Assembly (NCBI GenBank): GCA_012033205.1
Contig: JAAUSO010000029.1
Location: forward strand, 1-50,571
Direction: 5' to 3'
Source of the DNA: Richelia sp. SL_2_1
GTDB taxonomy: Bacteria; Cyanobacteriota; Cyanobacteriia; Cyanobacteriales; Nostocaceae
DNA length: 50,571 nucleotides
This document shows positions 28,801-37,884 of the stretch, one piece after another. A program made the position numbers and the translations under genes. The stretch's first letter is position 1; every line of letters starts with the position of its first letter. The notes under the pieces are model-generated. The model had not been told where the DNA came from, did no database searches, and saw only the letters and a list, made by a program, of their open reading frames with translations.

Positions 28801-31435
28801 ACAGAATTGGATACCACAAGGAATTGCCCATTTTTGGAGTGTAACTCCCAACGATGCTTTATCTAATCAAAAGCAAGATAAAAAAGCTCAATTAGAATTA
28901 CGGTATCAATTTTTTGAAGATTGTCAAAATCTCGGTTTTTATAGTTTGCTGTTTTTAGCACAGGCTTTAGGACAGCAAAATATCATTGAGCCAATTAAAC
29001 TGATGGTTATTACCAGTAATGTACATGATATAACTGGTTCGGAAAATTTATATCCTGAGAAAGTAACCGTATTAAGTCCTTGCAAAGTAATTCCCCAGGA
29101 ATATCCCAATATTAGCTGCTATTGCTTTGATATCGTGCTAGAAGATTCAGGATATAAATCATCACAAAAGCATATTGATTACCTGCTTGCCGAATTTAAA
29201 ACACAGCCAAATGATAATGTAATTAGTTATCGCGGAAATCATCGTTGGGTTCAAACATACGAGCCTATCCATTTAGATAAAAACTTTGCTAGTAAAACTA
29301 GGTTAAGGGAAAAAGGAGTTTACTTAATCACTGGTGGACTTGGTAATGTTGGTTTAGTATTGGCAGAATATTTGGCTCGTACTGTACAGGCAAAATTGAT
29401 TCTAATAGGACGAAAAGGTTTTCCTGAAAAACACCAATGGTTTCAATGGTTAGAAACTCACAACCGAGAAGATAATATTAGCTGTAAGATTCGTAAAGTA
29501 CAAGAAATTGAAGCTTTCGGTGGTGAGGTATTAGTTATCAGTGCTGACGTGGCAAATGAACAACAAATGCACGAGTCTATTGCGATCGCGAATAAGAAGT
29601 TTGGTAACATCAATGGTGTTATTTATGCAGCAGGAAATGCCAAGGATGCACATTGCGCTATTACAGAAACTTCGAAAGCCGAAGCACAGTCGCAATTTCA
29701 CCCCAAAGTTTATGGACTATTTGTATTAGAAAAAGTTGTAAGAGGACAAGAGCTAGACTTTTGTCAATTAACATCGTCGTTAGCATCCGTGTTGGGAGGT
29801 TTAGGATTTATCTCCTATTCCGCAGCAAACATATTTATGGATGCTTTTGTTCACAACTACAATCAAAAAAACTCTTGTCCTTGGAGTAGTGTTAATTGGG
29901 ATGATTGGGGAATCGAACAAAACCAGCACAATACAGGTGTTATGGAAACCTTCTCTAAATATTCTATGACATCAAAGGCTGGTATAGATTCATTTGTACG
30001 TCTATTATCCCTATATCAAGTTCCTCAAGTTATTGTTTCCACTGGAGATTTGCAAACTAGAATTGAGCAATGGATAAAACTTGAGTCTTTACAAACTAGG
30101 AAATTTTCAAATAACGAAGATTTTTTTACAAAACACCAAAGACCAAATTTACACACAGTATACATTCCTCCAAGAAATCAAATTGAGCAAAAAATTGCAA
30201 AAATTTGGCAACAAGTTCTTGGTATAACAGAGGTAGGAATTGATGATAATTTCTTTGAATTAGGAGGAGATTCATTAATTGCGACTTGTGTAATGTCTCA
30301 AATCAGGCAAGTATTTGGGGTAGAACTTCCTTTACGTTATTTATTTGAAAAGCCAACTATAGCAGAGCTAGCAGAAGAAATTGAAAAAGCCAAGCATACT
30401 GATTTAGGATTGGAATTACCACTCATAAAACGGATTGATCCAGGGACAGAATTACCACTATCATTTGCCCAGCAAAGGTTATGGTTCCTAACTCAGCTAG
30501 AGCCAAACAGTTCCTCCTACAATATTCCTGCGGCTGTTAGATTACAAGGAGAATTAAATCACAAAGCATTAGAACAAAGCTTCAACGAAATTGTCCGCCG
30601 TCATGAAGCGCTTAGAACCAATTTCCAAGCCTTAGAAGGACAAGCAGTAGCTGTCATTTCGGAAGATTTGCTCTTAACATTACCAATATTAGATATTAGC
30701 GAGTTACCAGCAAGTCAACAAGAAGCTGAAATTAAAGAACAAGCTCGACAAGAAGCCCAACAACTCTTTGATCTAGCCAGCGACAATCTAATAAGATTAA
30801 AACTATTCCGTCTTGGGGAGCAAGAACACATTGTACTACTGACAATGCATCATATTGTCTCTGATGCTTGGTCAACAGGGGTATTAATTGAGGAATTAGC
30901 AGCCCTATACCCAGCTTTCTGTGCCGGAAAGCCTTCTCCACTTTCGGAACTACCCATACAGTATGCAGATTTTGCTGTTTGGCAGCGCCAATGGTTACAA
31001 GGGAAAGTATTACAAACACAGCTAGATTATTGGAAAAAACAACTTGGTAATACCCATCCTCGATTAACATTGCCTAAGCCACCAAACCCTTCAAATGTCG
31101 AAAGTAGCAAGGGTGCAAAGCAATCATTTATATTGTCTAAAGAGTTAACCGAAGCAATCAATTTGCTTAATCGTCAAGAAGGGGTAACTCTATTCATGAC
31201 ACTGCTGGTGGTTTTCCAAGTGTTGCTCCATTGCTTTACAGGTACTCAAGACATCCGAGTTGGTTCACCTATTGCCAACCGCAATCGAGTTGAGATTGAA
31301 AAATTAATTGGATTTTTTATTAATACTTTGGTGCTACGCATCGACTTATCTGGTAATCCCACTTTCCGGGAGTTATTAATGCTCCCCGCGTCAAGTCACT
31401 TTAGAAGCCTATGCTCACCAAGACTTACCTTTTGA
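25823..31435 (+). CDS. Type I PKS-NRPS: KS-AT(malonyl)-KR-ACP-C (frameshifted gene, part 1)
   Basis: ATG 25823 is preferred over TTG 25817. The KS has its cysteine in QTTCSSS, plus EAHGTGT and NIGH. The AT has GHSIGEYVAA and HAFH (malonyl). The KR has TGGLGNVG and SYSAANIF with the catalytic Tyr, so it should leave a beta-hydroxyl on the Dab-derived unit. The carrier is LGGDS (about 30265). A condensation domain follows with MHHIVSDAW, where the usual Gly is Ala but the catalytic His is kept. The frame is lost at the CCCC run 31384-31387: with three C the sequence would read LPRQVTLEAYAHQDLPFEKL. The C domain joins this unit to the Asp module at 31992. No E domain is present, unlike the first PKS. 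Confidence 0.9.
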   Translation: MINIVHSNYRTGLEIAIIGMSGCFPGAKNIEEFWYNLRDGIESIHRFTDQELKDLGVDAALFNDPNYVKAEGLVKDIDLFDSSFFDISPREAEVMDPSMRFFLEHSWKALEDAGYSSELYKKPIGVYAGTGFGSYLLNIYSNYEFLASVGDKQIEKGISPSYVTTLTSYKLNLQGPSYAVQTTCSSSLVAIHLACQSLLSGECNIALAGGVSISTADGYLYQEGGIESPDGHCRAFDAKAGGTVRGRGLGLVVLKRLEEAIGDGDYIHAVIKGSAINNDGSDKVSFTAPSVNGQAKVIRAAQIMAEVEPDTISYIEAHGTGTTLGDPIEISALTQAFRAKTQEKGFCAIGSVKTNIGHLDSAAGVAGLIKTVLALKHQQIPPSLNFEEPSPQIDFANSPFYVNNKLSEWRTNGIPRRAGVSSFGFGGTNAHVILEEAPLVKPSSSSRPWQLLLLSAKTSTALENVTESLTDYLLKHPDSNLADVAHTLQVGRWNLNHRRMLVCQDQEDAIKALQDPQTVFTHYQEPCNRPIVFMFSGQGSQYVNMGRELYENETVFREQIDYCCELLKPHLELDLRTILYPSEEKAQQATQKLQQTAITQPALFVIEYALAKLWMTWGVYPEMMIGHSIGEYVAATLAGVFSLEDALTIVATRGKLMQQLPGGAMLSIALPQTEVQQFLEKEIFLAASNTPSSCVVSGTTEAIDQLQQEVQQINVSCRRLHTSHAFHSQMMEPIIDTFVQFLQKVKLNPPKIPFVSNVSGTWIKAVQATDPNYWAKHLRQPVRFCEGIIELSKTPDRLFLEVGPGRTLSTFVKQHQKEEYLVLTSIRHPREQQSDVAFLLNSLGKLWLFGVKVDWSGFYINEHRHRIPLPTYPFERKRYWIEVNRNATLAKMSEASSGKKPDIADWFYVPRWKESIPLEFFQKEKFLEEKLCWLVFADTYGVGAEVAERLKQQEQDVIIVKIADSFAKINDYTYTINPQQRDNYDTLLQALQEQNWIPQGIAHFWSVTPNDALSNQKQDKKAQLELRYQFFEDCQNLGFYSLLFLAQALGQQNIIEPIKLMVITSNVHDITGSENLYPEKVTVLSPCKVIPQEYPNISCYCFDIVLEDSGYKSSQKHIDYLLAEFKTQPNDNVISYRGNHRWVQTYEPIHLDKNFASKTRLREKGVYLITGGLGNVGLVLAEYLARTVQAKLILIGRKGFPEKHQWFQWLETHNREDNISCKIRKVQEIEAFGGEVLVISADVANEQQMHESIAIANKKFGNINGVIYAAGNAKDAHCAITETSKAEAQSQFHPKVYGLFVLEKVVRGQELDFCQLTSSLASVLGGLGFISYSAANIFMDAFVHNYNQKNSCPWSSVNWDDWGIEQNQHNTGVMETFSKYSMTSKAGIDSFVRLLSLYQVPQVIVSTGDLQTRIEQWIKLESLQTRKFSNNEDFFTKHQRPNLHTVYIPPRNQIEQKIAKIWQQVLGITEVGIDDNFFELGGDSLIATCVMSQIRQVFGVELPLRYLFEKPTIAELAEEIEKAKHTDLGLELPLIKRIDPGTELPLSFAQQRLWFLTQLEPNSSSYNIPAAVRLQGELNHKALEQSFNEIVRRHEALRTNFQALEGQAVAVISEDLLLTLPILDISELPASQQEAEIKEQARQEAQQLFDLASDNLIRLKLFRLGEQEHIVLLTMHHIVSDAWSTGVLIEELAALYPAFCAGKPSPLSELPIQYADFAVWQRQWLQGKVLQTQLDYWKKQLGNTHPRLTLPKPPNPSNVESSKGAKQSFILSKELTEAINLLNRQEGVTLFMTLLVVFQVLLHCFTGTQDIRVGSPIANRNRVEIEKLIGFFINTLVLRIDLSGNPTFRELLMLPASSHFRSLCSPRLTF

Positions 31436-31865
31436 AAAACTCGTAGAAGAATTACAACCAGAAAGAAATTTAAATCAAAATCCATTGTATCAAGCATGGT
31501 TTGTCCTCCAAAATGCTCCAATGCCAGAGTTGAAATTACCCGGTTTAACCCTCACAACCTTTGAGATTGAAAGTGGAAGCGTGCGACATGATTTGCTTCT
31601 CGCAATTTGGGAAAGTTCAGAAGGGCTTAATGGTGTATTCGAGTATAAAACTAACTTATTTCACGAGGCTAGTATTTCTCGGTTAATTGAACATTTTAAG
31701 ACAGTTGTACATCATGTTATCGTACAGCCAGATACAACATTACATGAAATTGCGACAATATTGATTCAAAGCGATGAAGAACAACAGAGGATACAACAAC
31801 AAGAACTTCAAACCGTAGAACGCCAGAAATTAAAGATGACTAAGCGGAAAATAATTCGGAATTAA
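31386..31865 (+). CDS. C-domain C-terminal end of the PKS-NRPS (part 2)
   Basis: This segment is the out-of-frame end of the PKS gene at 25823. It encodes RQVTLEAYAHQDLPFEKLVEEL, PLYQAWFVLQNAP and the final C-domain helix, then a glutamine-rich coiled tail (EEQQRIQQQELQ) similar to that at the end of the protein at 10758. Without it the condensation domain lacks its last 150 residues, including the floor of the donor side. The first in-frame ATG-like start is internal, so independent translation is unlikely to give a useful product. The next gene starts 126 bases downstream. Confidence 0.85.
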   Translation, partial: PRQVTLEAYAHQDLPFEKLVEELQPERNLNQNPLYQAWFVLQNAPMPELKLPGLTLTTFEIESGSVRHDLLLAIWESSEGLNGVFEYKTNLFHEASISRLIEHFKTVVHHVIVQPDTTLHEIATILIQSDEEQQRIQQQELQTVERQKLKMTKRKIIRN

Positions 31866-31991
31866 TGATAAAAAGTGACAAGGTATATACATCAAATAAT
31901 TTCATTTCAAGATGAATATCAATTTTTAGTAGTAATGGCTGAATACAATAGTGACCAAGAAGTTTAGTGTTAATAAAATGGTGATATTAAT

Positions 31992-34900
31992 ATGGAAAAA
32001 GAACAACTAGAAGGGTTTGGATTATCTCCCCAGCAAAAGCATTTGTGGCTTTTACAACAAAGTGAGAGTCAATTGCCTTATCGTGTTCAGCGTGCAGTTA
32101 TAATCACAGGTAATTTAAATATTGAGGTTTTAAAAACTGCATTGCAGAATGTTGTCAATCAGTACGAGATTCTTCGGACTAATTTTAATTGCCTTCCTGG
32201 GATGACAGTACCATTACAAGTAATAGCTGACACTTCTGATATTTATATCAACAAATATATTAATGAATTTAATTTTATTGGTTTGCCTCCGGAAGAACAA
32301 GAAAATGAAATTGAGTCTCTATTTACTAAATTAAAACAAACACCTTTGCAGTTAGAAAAGGACTTACCTTTACAGATATATATCATTACTTTATCTCCGA
32401 CAAAATATATATTAATTTTAAGTTTATCTGCATTAATTGCGGATAGTTTTACTCTCAAAGTTTTATTCAACAAAATTAGTAGTTCATATGCGGCTTGCTT
32501 AGGAGATAAACACATTCTTGATGAACCAATGCAATATGCGGATATCGCAGAATGGCAAAATGAACTTTTAGAGTCAAAAGAGTCAGAATTAGGTAAAGAA
32601 TATTGGCGTAAGCAAGATGTGAGTTTGATTGATAATGTAAAACTTTGGTTTGAAAACAAACAAACTACAATTTCACAATTTCAACCTGAATGCATTTCTT
32701 TAAATATCAATAATGATTTAATCAAACAGATAGAATCATTAACTAACATATATAAGGTTAATAAGTCTGATTTTCTACTAGCTTGCTGGTTGATATTACT
32801 GTGGAAAATTACTAGACAGCCGGATATATTTATTGGTGTTACTGGCGATGGTAGAAAATACGAAGAATTAAATCAAGCTTTAGGACTGTTATCCAAACAT
32901 TTACCGCATTTTTATCATTTAGAAGCAGAATTTAAATTTAGCGAAATACTAAAAAAAATAAATAAACTGGTAAATAATGCCTACGAATGTCAAGAATATT
33001 TTACCTGGCAAGAAACTGTAAACTCACAGTCTTTTTGTCCAATTAGTTTTGAATTTGAAGAATATCCGGAATTATCTGCTGGGAATCTATCCTTTTCTTT
33101 ATACAAACAGTACTCTTGTATTGATAAATTTAAAATTAAATTAACTTGCCTTCTTCAGTCTGATAATTTAATTGCCCAGTTTTATTTTGATTCAAAGTTA
33201 TATAATCTGCAAGATATCAAAACATTATCAGAACAGTTTCAAAATTTATTAGCAAGTGCAATTCAAAATCCAGAAAGTTCTATTGCGAGGCTAAATATTC
33301 TTGGCGATCGCCAAAGACAACAACTGTTAATTGAATTTAATAACACGCAAAAACAATACCCACAAGATAAGTGTATTCACCAGATATTTGAGGAACAAGT
33401 AAATCGGACACCTGATAAAATTGCTGTTGTTTTTGAAGAACAACAACTAACTTACTACGAGTTAAACACACGCGCCAATCAATTAGCTAACTATCTACAA
33501 AGCCAAGGAGTTAAACCAGAAGTTTTAGTAGGAGTTTATTTAGAGCAATCGCTTGAAATAGTTATCGCTCTACTGGCTATCCTCAAAGCAGGTGGAGCCT
33601 ATCTTCCTCTCGATCCAGCACTACCTCCAGAGAGTTTAGCGTACCGATTGCAAGATGCTCAGGTACGTGTAATTTTGACACAAGGGGCATTAGTTAAGAA
33701 AATTCCAGATTTTAAAACTCAGATAGTATCCTTAGATACAAACTGGGGAATGATTGCTCAAGAGAGAACTAGCAAACCGAATAACTTTGTAACAACTAAA
33801 GATTTAGTCTATGTACTGTTCACTTCCGGTTCTACAGGCAAACCCAAAGGAGTTGCTGTAGAACATCAACAACTTGTCAACTATGTAAATGCAATTAAAG
33901 AAAGACTAAACCTTTCGGTATGTAATAGATTTGCTACCGTTTCTACATTTGCTGCTGATTTAGGTAACACTGTTATTTTTCCTGCTTTATGTACTGGTGG
34001 ATGCCTCTACCTGGTGTCACCAGAATATGCTTCTAACCCTGAGATTTTAGCAGATTATTTTCATCGTCATTCCATAGACTGTCTGAAGATTGTCCCTTCT
34101 CATCTAAGTGGTTTACTAACATCTTCTGACGCGGCAAAAATCTTACCTAGAAAGCGACTGATTCTTGGTGGTGAAGCAAGTTCATGGAAGTTGATTGAAC
34201 AAATACAACAATTAGCTCCCCAATGCCTTATCTTTAACCATTACGGACCAACAGAAGCCACTGTAGGCGTATTAACTTATCCAATCAAGCTTGAGCAAAC
34301 TATTGATTATTCTGGGAATGTTCCTCTGGGTCGTCCAATTGCTAATACTCAAATTTATATTTTGGATTCTTTACTACAACCAGTGCCTATTGGCGTACCT
34401 GGAGAATTATACCTTGGGGGTGCAGGAGTAGCTAGGTGCTACCTAAACCGGCCCGAGCTAACAAATGAAAAATTTATTTCTAATCCCTTTGGAGAAACAC
34501 AAGAGATTGGTTTTGGTCAGCGCTTGTACAAAACAGGTGATTTAGCTCGCTATTTACCAGACGGCAATATTGAGTTTCTCGGACGGATTGATAACCAAGT
34601 CAAAATTCACGGCTTTCGCATTGAGCTAGGCGAAATTGAATCTGCACTCAGACAACACCCTAATATTCGAGAAACTGTGGTACTGGCTCGTGAGGATAGA
34701 CTAGGTAACAAATGTCTGGTAGCATATGTAGTGCCTGAAAAACAATCTACCCTTACAACACCTGACCTACGAGATTTTTTACTAGAAAGGCTAGTACACT
34801 ACATGGTTCCGTCTGCCTTTGTCAAGTTAAAAGCTCTGCCACTTTTGCCTAATGGTAAGGTAAATCGTCAGGGATTGCCAGCACCTGATAGCCGATCTGA

Positions 34901-37391
34901 TTTGGCAGAAAATTTTGTTGCACCTCGTACCACTGCCGAGAAAACACTAGCTACTATTTGGGCTAGGATTCTTAAACTCGAACAGGTAGGAATTTATCAT
35001 AACTTTTTTGAGTTGGGAGGAGATTCCATCCTTAGTATGCAGATTATCGCCAAAGCTAACCAGGCTGGTTTGCGACTGACACCTAAGCAGTTTTTTGAAC
35101 ACCAAACCATTGCCGAATTAGCTGCGGTTGCGGGTAATAATAAAGTGATTCAAGCTGAACAAGGGTTAGTAACAGGTTCAGTTCCTCTTACCCCTATTCA
35201 ACGCTGGTTCTTTGAACAGAATTTTCCCCAGATGCATCACTGGAATCAAGCAGTTTTGTTGGAAGTGCGACAAGCTTTTGACCCACTCTTGTTGGCACAA
35301 GCAGTAAAGCAATTGTTAAAGCATCACGATGCTCTGCGCCTGCGTTATAATTCCTATGGAACAGACTGGCAGCAGGTTAATACTGACTTTGACGAGGTTG
35401 TGCCATTGACCTTGCTTGATTTATCAAATATGTCAGAACTCAAGCAAAAGTCAGCCATTTCAAACACAGCCACTATACTCCATAGCAGCCTGGACCTAAG
35501 TAATGGTCCTCTGCTACGAATTGCTCTATTTGATTTAGGCACTGGTAAGTCACAACGCCTGTTAATTATTATTCACCATTTGGTCGTCGATGGCATATCT
35601 TGGCGGGTTTTGTTGGAAGACTTACAAACTGCTTACCAACAGCTTAGCCAAGGAAAGGCGATACGCGTTACTCTAACGAGTCAGCAAGCTGAACGCGCAG
35701 CGTGTCCGAAGGACTCAGCGTCAAGCCTCCGGCTTATCGCATTGCCTCCTAAAACCACATCATTCAAGCATTGGGCACAACGACTCCAAGAATATACCCA
35801 GTCTCAAGTAATACCACAAGAATTAAATTACTGGTTAACCAAGATTCCTCGACAAACTGTCAGGTTACCTGTAGACTTTCCTAATGGTGATAACACTGTC
35901 GCTTTAACTGAAAACATATCGGTGACTTTAAGTCAAGAAGAAACTCAAACTTTATTACAAAAAGTTTCCGCAACTTATCAAACACAAATTAATGATGTCC
36001 TACTCACAGCACTGATAAAAGCTGTTGAAAAGTGGGTTGGTGTGCGTTCACTGGTGGTTGATTTGGAAGGTCATGGAAGAGAAGAAATCTTCGATGATGT
36101 AGACTTATCCCGAACTTTGGGTTGGTTTAGTACTATTTTTCCGGTATTCTTAGATATTAGAAAGACAAATGGGATAGAATCTGCTTTAAAAACTATCAAA
36201 ACTCAGCTTCGGAGTATTCCGAATCGTGGAATAGGCTATGGTTTACTGCGCTATCTCGGTGGTGAAGAAGCTGCGGTTTTACGAGATTGCATACCAAAAG
36301 CAGAAATTAGATTTAATTATTTGGGTCAGTCTGACCAGTTATTCGGAGATTCGTCTTTATTTATACCAGCCCAAGAATTTACAGAAACAGAACGCAGCTT
36401 ACTGTCTAACCGAAGCTATTTACTTGATGTTACTGGGATTGTCACAGGAGGTCAATTACAGATAAATTGGACATATAGCAAGGCAATTCATCACCGAGCT
36501 ACGATTGAGCGTCTAGCTGGAGGTTTCATGGAGGGGCTGCGGGAAATCATTGCCCATTGTCATTCTCTAAGAACTAAGGAACATCCCTCGGGTTTAAGTG
36601 CAATCCCATTTGTTACTCAAGCAGAAACTTCTATTGCGACAAGCAAAATCACACTTGAAGTTTTAAATGCTGAAGCTGTACTAGATTCTACAATTCGTCC
36701 TGAAACATCTTTTGAGTATTCAAATCAGTCATCTCATATATTTTTGACTGGAGCAACAGGGTTTGTAGGAGCATTCTTACTATATGAACTTTTACAACAA
36801 ACTAATGCTAGTATTTATTGCTTGGTACGTGCTGCCAATGCTGAATTAGGAAAGGAAAAGCTCCAAAAACATCTTGAATCTTATTTTATTTGGGATGAAT
36901 CTTTAAGCGATCGCATCATTCCAGTAATAGGAGATTTGTCTGATCCGTTGTTGGGTCTTTCTGAGCAACAATTTAAAGTGATGGCTGAGAAAATTGATGT
37001 CATTTATCACAACGCTGCGGCAATTAATCTTATTTATTCATATTCTGCCCTGAAAGCGACTAATGTTCTGGGAACTCAAGAAATCTTCAGATTAGCTAGT
37101 CAAATTAAAGTTAAACCCGTACATTACATCTCAACATTGAGTGTTTTGTCTTCAGAAGGGCATGCACAAGTCAAAAAAATTCAAGAATTGCATAACTTTA
37201 GTCATAGTCAAATTCCTTCTGGTGGCTATGCTCAAACTAAATGGGTTGCCGAAAAGTTAGTTTCTACTGCATATAATCTAGGTATTCCAGTTTCTATTTA
37301 CAGGCTAGGGCGTGTATCGGGACACAGTAAACAGGTATTTGTAACACGAACGACCGTTTATATAGAATGCTCAAAGGCTTTATACAACTGA
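31992..37391 (+). CDS. NRPS: degenerate C (interface-like)-A(Asp)-PCP-E-reductase (frameshifted gene, part 1)
   Basis: This is the terminal synthetase. Residues 1-430 are a second histidine-free C-like domain (site SALIADS). The A domain pocket reads D-L-T-K-I-G-H-V-G (Asp); its A8 motif has QVKIHGFR, with His for the usual Arg. The carrier is LGGDS (about residue 1010). The epimerization domain keeps HHLVVDGISW and EGHGRE but contains a 25-residue in-frame insert from a palindromic repeat (35658-35740). From about residue 1575 there is a thioester reductase: TGATGFVG for NADPH and YAQTK as the Tyr-Lys pair. The frame is lost at TTT 37338-37340; one extra T gives VFCNTNDRLYRMLKG, which continues one frame over. 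Reductive release to an aldehyde is expected. Confidence 0.9.
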   Translation: MEKEQLEGFGLSPQQKHLWLLQQSESQLPYRVQRAVIITGNLNIEVLKTALQNVVNQYEILRTNFNCLPGMTVPLQVIADTSDIYINKYINEFNFIGLPPEEQENEIESLFTKLKQTPLQLEKDLPLQIYIITLSPTKYILILSLSALIADSFTLKVLFNKISSSYAACLGDKHILDEPMQYADIAEWQNELLESKESELGKEYWRKQDVSLIDNVKLWFENKQTTISQFQPECISLNINNDLIKQIESLTNIYKVNKSDFLLACWLILLWKITRQPDIFIGVTGDGRKYEELNQALGLLSKHLPHFYHLEAEFKFSEILKKINKLVNNAYECQEYFTWQETVNSQSFCPISFEFEEYPELSAGNLSFSLYKQYSCIDKFKIKLTCLLQSDNLIAQFYFDSKLYNLQDIKTLSEQFQNLLASAIQNPESSIARLNILGDRQRQQLLIEFNNTQKQYPQDKCIHQIFEEQVNRTPDKIAVVFEEQQLTYYELNTRANQLANYLQSQGVKPEVLVGVYLEQSLEIVIALLAILKAGGAYLPLDPALPPESLAYRLQDAQVRVILTQGALVKKIPDFKTQIVSLDTNWGMIAQERTSKPNNFVTTKDLVYVLFTSGSTGKPKGVAVEHQQLVNYVNAIKERLNLSVCNRFATVSTFAADLGNTVIFPALCTGGCLYLVSPEYASNPEILADYFHRHSIDCLKIVPSHLSGLLTSSDAAKILPRKRLILGGEASSWKLIEQIQQLAPQCLIFNHYGPTEATVGVLTYPIKLEQTIDYSGNVPLGRPIANTQIYILDSLLQPVPIGVPGELYLGGAGVARCYLNRPELTNEKFISNPFGETQEIGFGQRLYKTGDLARYLPDGNIEFLGRIDNQVKIHGFRIELGEIESALRQHPNIRETVVLAREDRLGNKCLVAYVVPEKQSTLTTPDLRDFLLERLVHYMVPSAFVKLKALPLLPNGKVNRQGLPAPDSRSDLAENFVAPRTTAEKTLATIWARILKLEQVGIYHNFFELGGDSILSMQIIAKANQAGLRLTPKQFFEHQTIAELAAVAGNNKVIQAEQGLVTGSVPLTPIQRWFFEQNFPQMHHWNQAVLLEVRQAFDPLLLAQAVKQLLKHHDALRLRYNSYGTDWQQVNTDFDEVVPLTLLDLSNMSELKQKSAISNTATILHSSLDLSNGPLLRIALFDLGTGKSQRLLIIIHHLVVDGISWRVLLEDLQTAYQQLSQGKAIRVTLTSQQAERAACPKDSASSLRLIALPPKTTSFKHWAQRLQEYTQSQVIPQELNYWLTKIPRQTVRLPVDFPNGDNTVALTENISVTLSQEETQTLLQKVSATYQTQINDVLLTALIKAVEKWVGVRSLVVDLEGHGREEIFDDVDLSRTLGWFSTIFPVFLDIRKTNGIESALKTIKTQLRSIPNRGIGYGLLRYLGGEEAAVLRDCIPKAEIRFNYLGQSDQLFGDSSLFIPAQEFTETERSLLSNRSYLLDVTGIVTGGQLQINWTYSKAIHHRATIERLAGGFMEGLREIIAHCHSLRTKEHPSGLSAIPFVTQAETSIATSKITLEVLNAEAVLDSTIRPETSFEYSNQSSHIFLTGATGFVGAFLLYELLQQTNASIYCLVRAANAELGKEKLQKHLESYFIWDESLSDRIIPVIGDLSDPLLGLSEQQFKVMAEKIDVIYHNAAAINLIYSYSALKATNVLGTQEIFRLASQIKVKPVHYISTLSVLSSEGHAQVKKIQELHNFSHSQIPSGGYAQTKWVAEKLVSTAYNLGIPVSIYRLGRVSGHSKQVFVTRTTVYIECSKALYN
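35658..35740. repeat. Palindromic repeat inserted in frame within the E domain
   Basis: An 83-base segment bounded by GCGATA and TATCGC, with internal pairs such as GAGTC/GACTC, lies inside the E domain coding region. The paralogous E domain at 15444 reads QKQAIQLPLKTTSF across this point, whereas here QGKAI and LPPKTTSF are separated by about 25 extra residues rich in Ala, Ser and Arg. The GC content is clearly above that of the surrounding gene. The insert adds 75 bases, so the frame is kept. Confidence 0.75.
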
Positions 37392-37879
37392 AATGTGCGC
37401 CAGATGTAGATACCACTGTAGACATGACCCCTGTGGATTATGTCAGCAGTGCTATAGTTCATTTATCAAAGCAGACACAATCTCTTGATAAAATCTTTCA
37501 TTTGTCGAATCACCAACCTATCGGCTCTTTTGAGCTTTTTAACTGGATACGTGAATTTGGCTACTCCCTCGAACCCATGTCTTACAATCAGTGGCAAACA
37601 GAACTTATCAATGCTTCTGAAACTTCTCTGGACAATCCATTGTACCCATTGATACCTTTTTTTGCTGGTAAAGAGACTGAAGATGCTCTCAAACAAGAGT
37701 CTTCAGAACAAAATTCTAACTCAGCAGAATTGAAGTTAGATTGTCAGAATACAACCGATGGACTTGTAGATACTTCCATTGTTTGTCCACCAGTAGATGG
37801 AAAGTTACTTAGTACTTATTTTTCTTACTTGATTCAAAGCGGCTTTTTAAATCCCCCCAGTAAATACCTTATTAGTTGA
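37340..37879 (+). CDS. Thioester reductase C-terminal part (part 2)
   Basis: This continues the reductase domain of the gene at 31992 after the frameshift at 37338-37340. It carries RMLKGFIQLKCAPDVD and MTPVDYVSSAIVHLS, which are the substrate-binding half of the SDR-type reductase domain, then FHLSNHQPI and the family's C-terminal helices. The stop at 37877-37879 is 5 bases before the ATG of the aminotransferase. Without this part the reductase would lack its substrate pocket although it keeps the NADPH fold. Confidence 0.85.
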   Translation, partial: CNTNDRLYRMLKGFIQLKCAPDVDTTVDMTPVDYVSSAIVHLSKQTQSLDKIFHLSNHQPIGSFELFNWIREFGYSLEPMSYNQWQTELINASETSLDNPLYPLIPFFAGKETEDALKQESSEQNSNSAELKLDCQNTTDGLVDTSIVCPPVDGKLLSTYFSYLIQSGFLNPPSKYLIS

Positions 37880-37884
37880 CGAAA

